DNA from: Daucus carota subsp. sativus
Lineage: Eukaryota > Streptophyta > Magnoliopsida > Apiales > Apiaceae
Reading direction: 5' to 3'
DNA: 64,000 nt
Assembly (NCBI RefSeq): GCF_001625215.2
Contig: NC_030383.2
Location: 2,554,779-2,618,778, forward strand
This document shows positions 61,069 through 64,000 of this stretch, one piece after another. The position numbers and the translations under genes were made by a program. The notes beneath the pieces are model-generated. The model was not told the origin of the DNA, did not search any database, and saw only the letters and a list, made by a program, of their open reading frames with translations. Numbering within the stretch: the stretch's first letter is position 1; the number at the start of each line of letters is the position of its first letter.

Positions 61069-61894
61069 TATCATTTTGGTATTCTGATCAAAGTGTATAT
61101 GATTTATTTATGTTGTGCAACGGTAAAGATTCATATAATATGAATATTATTTTTTTTCCTGTATTTATTACAATTAATCCAGTTATGTAACCTCGTCCAG
61201 TTACCATCCGTTTGCATCACATACAAGTCGATCAAGAATCCAGTTGAATTTTTGTTGGGAATTTCAACCAAAACTGTAACAGAATCTTTCATGTTCAGAA
61301 GATGACAAAATCTTTCGTCGATGCCTTTTGAATACCTAAATCTCTAAAGCAATCCGCGTGGACTGACCCTAGCAATAACTCGAAGCTTTCCTAGCTCCTT
61401 ATCCTTCCATATCCAATACGGATACCCTTTAACTACACATTTACAATTCCTACCCACTACGGGCGAAAAGGAAACGGCCATGCCTCAATCCATTTATAAA
61501 TGTCAATTCTAGAACCACCCTGCAAAACTCGGACAATGCATATAATCCTGTAGTTGTAGGCCTCAGAATCATAAGTCAATCCAACTAGTTTTGCTAATTT
61601 TATTTTCCATTAGGCTTCAGCTCAATTAAATTGACAGAAATTAATTCTGATTTGATTTCGGATTAATTGCTTGGTTTAAATTAATTCGTTTTGATTACGA
61701 ATTTAATTTTTAACCGCATGAATTAAATTAACGCGTTTAATTAATTACGAAGAGTAGCGCACAAGTTTTTCAGAACCTTCGAGCGTCTATATAAATACAA
61801 TATTATTGAGTCATTAGGGTTATTAACACACTGTTATCAACACACTGTTTAATAGTAAGATTGTATGAATTAATACAATAAGCACTTTCTTTCA
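61069..61894. other. upstream region of the broken glucanase copy
   Basis: Non-coding. CTATATAAATACAATATT (about 61789) and AGTAAGATTGTATGAATTAATACAA (about 61855) are the decayed counterpart of the promoter block at 56315. Confidence 0.5.
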
Positions 61895-62565
61895 ATGTCT
61901 AAACTAAGTTTTATTCGATCTTTGTTTCTGTTTATTGTGATCCTCGTCCTTGCCTTTAGAGGGCATCAGGTTTAGTTCTTTCCCTTGCAACAGAATTTAT
62001 AATTTAACTTCTATTTGGATATGGTGAATAAATTAATTTTTGGAATAAGTAAATTAAATGCGGATGAAATTTTTGGAAACTACTAATCACTTGCATGCAT
62101 TTTAATTCACAGGAGCACAATCTGTAGGTGTGTGTTATGGGAGAAACGGAAATAATTTACCTAATGAATAGGCAACAGTTAATTTGTTCAGGGTCAATGG
62201 TATCGGAAGAATGAGGCTTTACAATCCAGTTCAGCACTTCAAGCTGACGTTTCAAACCCGCAGCTTCAATCACGTCAAACTGCTGCCGGAGCAAGTACCT
62301 GGATTCGAGATAATATTCAAAATTACTTACCAGGTTTGCGGTCCGAAATGAAGTTGATCCTAACAATGGGGGTACTTCCCGGTATGTTAATGTTGTCCTT
62401 CCCGCGATGAGAAATATACATAATGCAATCGTACGTAAGAGTAGGACTGCAAAATCAAATTAATGTTTCCACCGCGACATATTCAGGTCTCATCAGTGGA
62501 TCCCCTCCGTCACAAGGTGCTTTCGGGGATAATGTAAAAGGGTTCATTTTGCCAATCATTTAGTA
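61895..62565 (+). pseudogene. beta-1,3-glucanase, GH17, broken copy 3
   Basis: Closest to copy 2. Exon 1 (61895-about 61973) begins MSKLSFIRSLFLFIVI and keeps a donor-like end; the exon 2 acceptor is at about 62113 (TTCACAG|GAGCACAATC). After VGVCYGRNGNNLPNE the Gln codon of copy 2 (CAG) is TAG. Small deletions remove parts of ALQALGG and of FRYIAVGNE, including the proton-donor region. The last 40 per cent of the gene, with the VSESGWPS nucleophile, is absent. Similarity stops at about 62565, where the segment shared with 59990-60385 begins. Not functional. Confidence 0.93.
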
Positions 62566-63882
62566 TTACATAATGATCAGGATTTTATTTTATAATTCAT
62601 TTAATTTAATAATAATTATCTTTTTAATAATTATTATTATATTATTATAATAAGTCTTACATATTGATTAAGATTTTGTAATGTTGTCCTCATAATAAAA
62701 ATATTAAATCGTTAAAAGAGTTATTTATTTTATTTTTGAAACTCAAACATGTAATTTATGAAACAAATCTATAAAATTCTTATCATATTTAAAAATTTAA
62801 ATAGATAAGAAGTTCAATTGATATTGTTAGGAAAATCTATATTAAAAAAATTCTAATTCTGATTTGAGTATATGTGAAGAATGTGTTGGTATATATACTT
62901 GCATGAAAAATGTAAACTCCAACCAAAATGAAATCGTTGTAACTGCTTGAGGCGGAACAAGATTGTCAAAAATAATTGATAATGATTAAGTTTAAATTAA
63001 ATAAAATTACTTAATTTAGAAAAAATTTATATTAATATGTCAAACAATTATTAAAATAACTATTATTACTAAACCTACGAACACTCCAAACTAACGTCAT
63101 ACATAACAACGTTTAAAACAATAATAAAATAAAAAATTTAAATTTTACTTAATACAAAGACCAATTGGTGCTAAAAAAAAATTCATCCTCTTAAAAATTA
63201 TAAAATAACATAATAATTTTATTAAAATAAAACATATGATTTTGAAATACGTCCATATTAACATATTTTTTTGAATAATTTTATAAAACTATTTAAAAAT
63301 TGAATTGAGATCAGAGATTAATATATAAAATATTTTCTATCTAAACAATAATTATTTAAACAAATATATTAAAGAGATATAATATAATTAAACAAAAATA
63401 TACTATAATTCTAATAAATATTGCGGGTCTCAAAACTCAGAAGCCCTGTCCGGGTCTTCGAGCACTTTATGATCATTTGAGAGTAAATACGACTAAATCG
63501 ATGGCTGGATCCCGATGTTCTTTTACCAGATTTTTCTTTTCATTATGACACCCTTTCGCTATTAACCTCAAATCATTTTATATATACCCATCTCAAATCA
63601 ATTTTTTTCTAACGAAATTGAATTTTTCATTTATTATACGTATGAAACGAATCGTTAATATTGACATCATTCGAGTTGAACCGACTTGGTCCTCATCATT
63701 TGCCCAATACCTGCATGTTTTGATCGATCAAAAGTACAGAAGTCTTTATTTTCACGATATTTCTCAACTGACATGGACCTTTTCGAACAAATTTTTGTTA
63801 GCCGTCTTGCCGTTCGAAACTTCAAGTTCAAATTACCAGAAGGATTGACTCTTTCGGGTACAGAAATGATAGTCTGTACTAA
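62566..63882. other. intergenic, duplicated and AT-rich
   Basis: 62575-62970 is the second copy of the 59990-60385 segment. 63000-63420 is extremely AT-rich. The 76-codon frame at 63618 is not recognisable. No gene supported. Confidence 0.45.
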
Positions 63883-63985
63883 TATGAATCAGACTCTGAA
63901 TCTGAATGGAGTTGGAACCATGAAAAATAAGCAAACAATTTTCAAGAAAACGACCACGACGACTGTGATGTGTGTGTGGGTGCGC
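63883..63985 (+). promoter_or_regulatory. duplicate of a glucanase upstream region at right edge
   Basis: ATGAATCAGACTCTGAATCT, then AACCATG.AAAATAAGCAAAC and GAAAACGACCACGACGACT, matches 56096-56215, which lies about 270 bases before the ATG of glucanase 2. It suggests another glucanase copy just beyond the window. Confidence 0.55.
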
Positions 63986-64000
63986 GCGTGTGACGATTAT

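Noticed and set aside
63618-63848. 76-codon frame near the right edge
   Set aside because: No recognisable domain; lies in duplicated AT-rich flank.

Overview
The window is nuclear DNA of a flowering plant. Coding genes are sparse and interrupted by GT-AG introns. The background is AT-rich and crowded with short inverted-repeat transposons. Every protein recognised belongs to a plant family: BAHD acyltransferases, PHT1, AP2/ERF-CRF, PYL, thaumatin-like and GH17. A eudicot is likely and an asterid (perhaps Apiaceae) is possible, but the sequence alone does not fix the species.

Layout. 1-12.9 kb: a minus-strand tandem array of BAHD acyltransferase genes. It holds one copy cut by the left edge, one 3' scrap, two intact two-exon genes (4045-5721 and 11294-12865) and two decayed copies between them. 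12.9-16.8 kb: gene-free repeat DNA. 16.9-19.9 kb: a complete four-exon ubiquitin E2 gene. 21.4-22.3 kb: an intronless CRF-type ERF gene, convergent with an intronless PHT1 phosphate transporter (23.0-24.6 kb) that has a PHR1-type site upstream. 25.5-29.7 kb: a PIF/Harbinger DNA transposon with terminal inverted repeats, a TAA target duplication, a DDE transposase gene cut short at its C-terminus and a convergent Myb/SANT-like ORF. 30.3-30.9 kb: a non-LTR retro-insertion with a 14-bp target duplication. 31.6-34.0 kb: a three-exon PYL8/9-type ABA receptor. 34.2-35.0 kb: a foldback MULE-like element. 37.0-46.2 kb: a PP2C phosphatase gene with eight coding exons and a probable untranslated first exon. 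46.5-49.3 kb: MITEs. 49.6-50.5 kb: a thaumatin-like (PR-5) gene. 51.9-53.0 kb: a MITE whose end is caught up in a five-unit, 139-bp tandem array. 54.0-62.6 kb: a GH17 beta-1,3-glucanase (PR-2) cluster with two intact genes, one broken copy and duplicated flanks. Promoter-like sequence at the right edge suggests a further copy outside.

How the genes fit together. The BAHD and GH17 arrays are local tandem duplications showing birth and decay of copies. The PR-5 and PR-2 genes make the right third a defence-protein region. PYL, PP2C, CRF, PHT1 and E2 are ordinary single genes with no evident joint pathway. The PYL/PP2C adjacency is suggestive, but the PP2C looks like the WIN2/PP2C59 type rather than clade A. 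At least seven elements carry 3-bp TAA or TTA target duplications, so PIF/Harbinger-type activity has shaped this locus. I found no clearly new biological system. The strongest unusual features are the MITE-end 139-bp array, the Harbinger element with matching small MITEs, the candidate stop-containing exon in the PP2C gene, and an unassigned coding-like island at about 10.96-11.16 kb.
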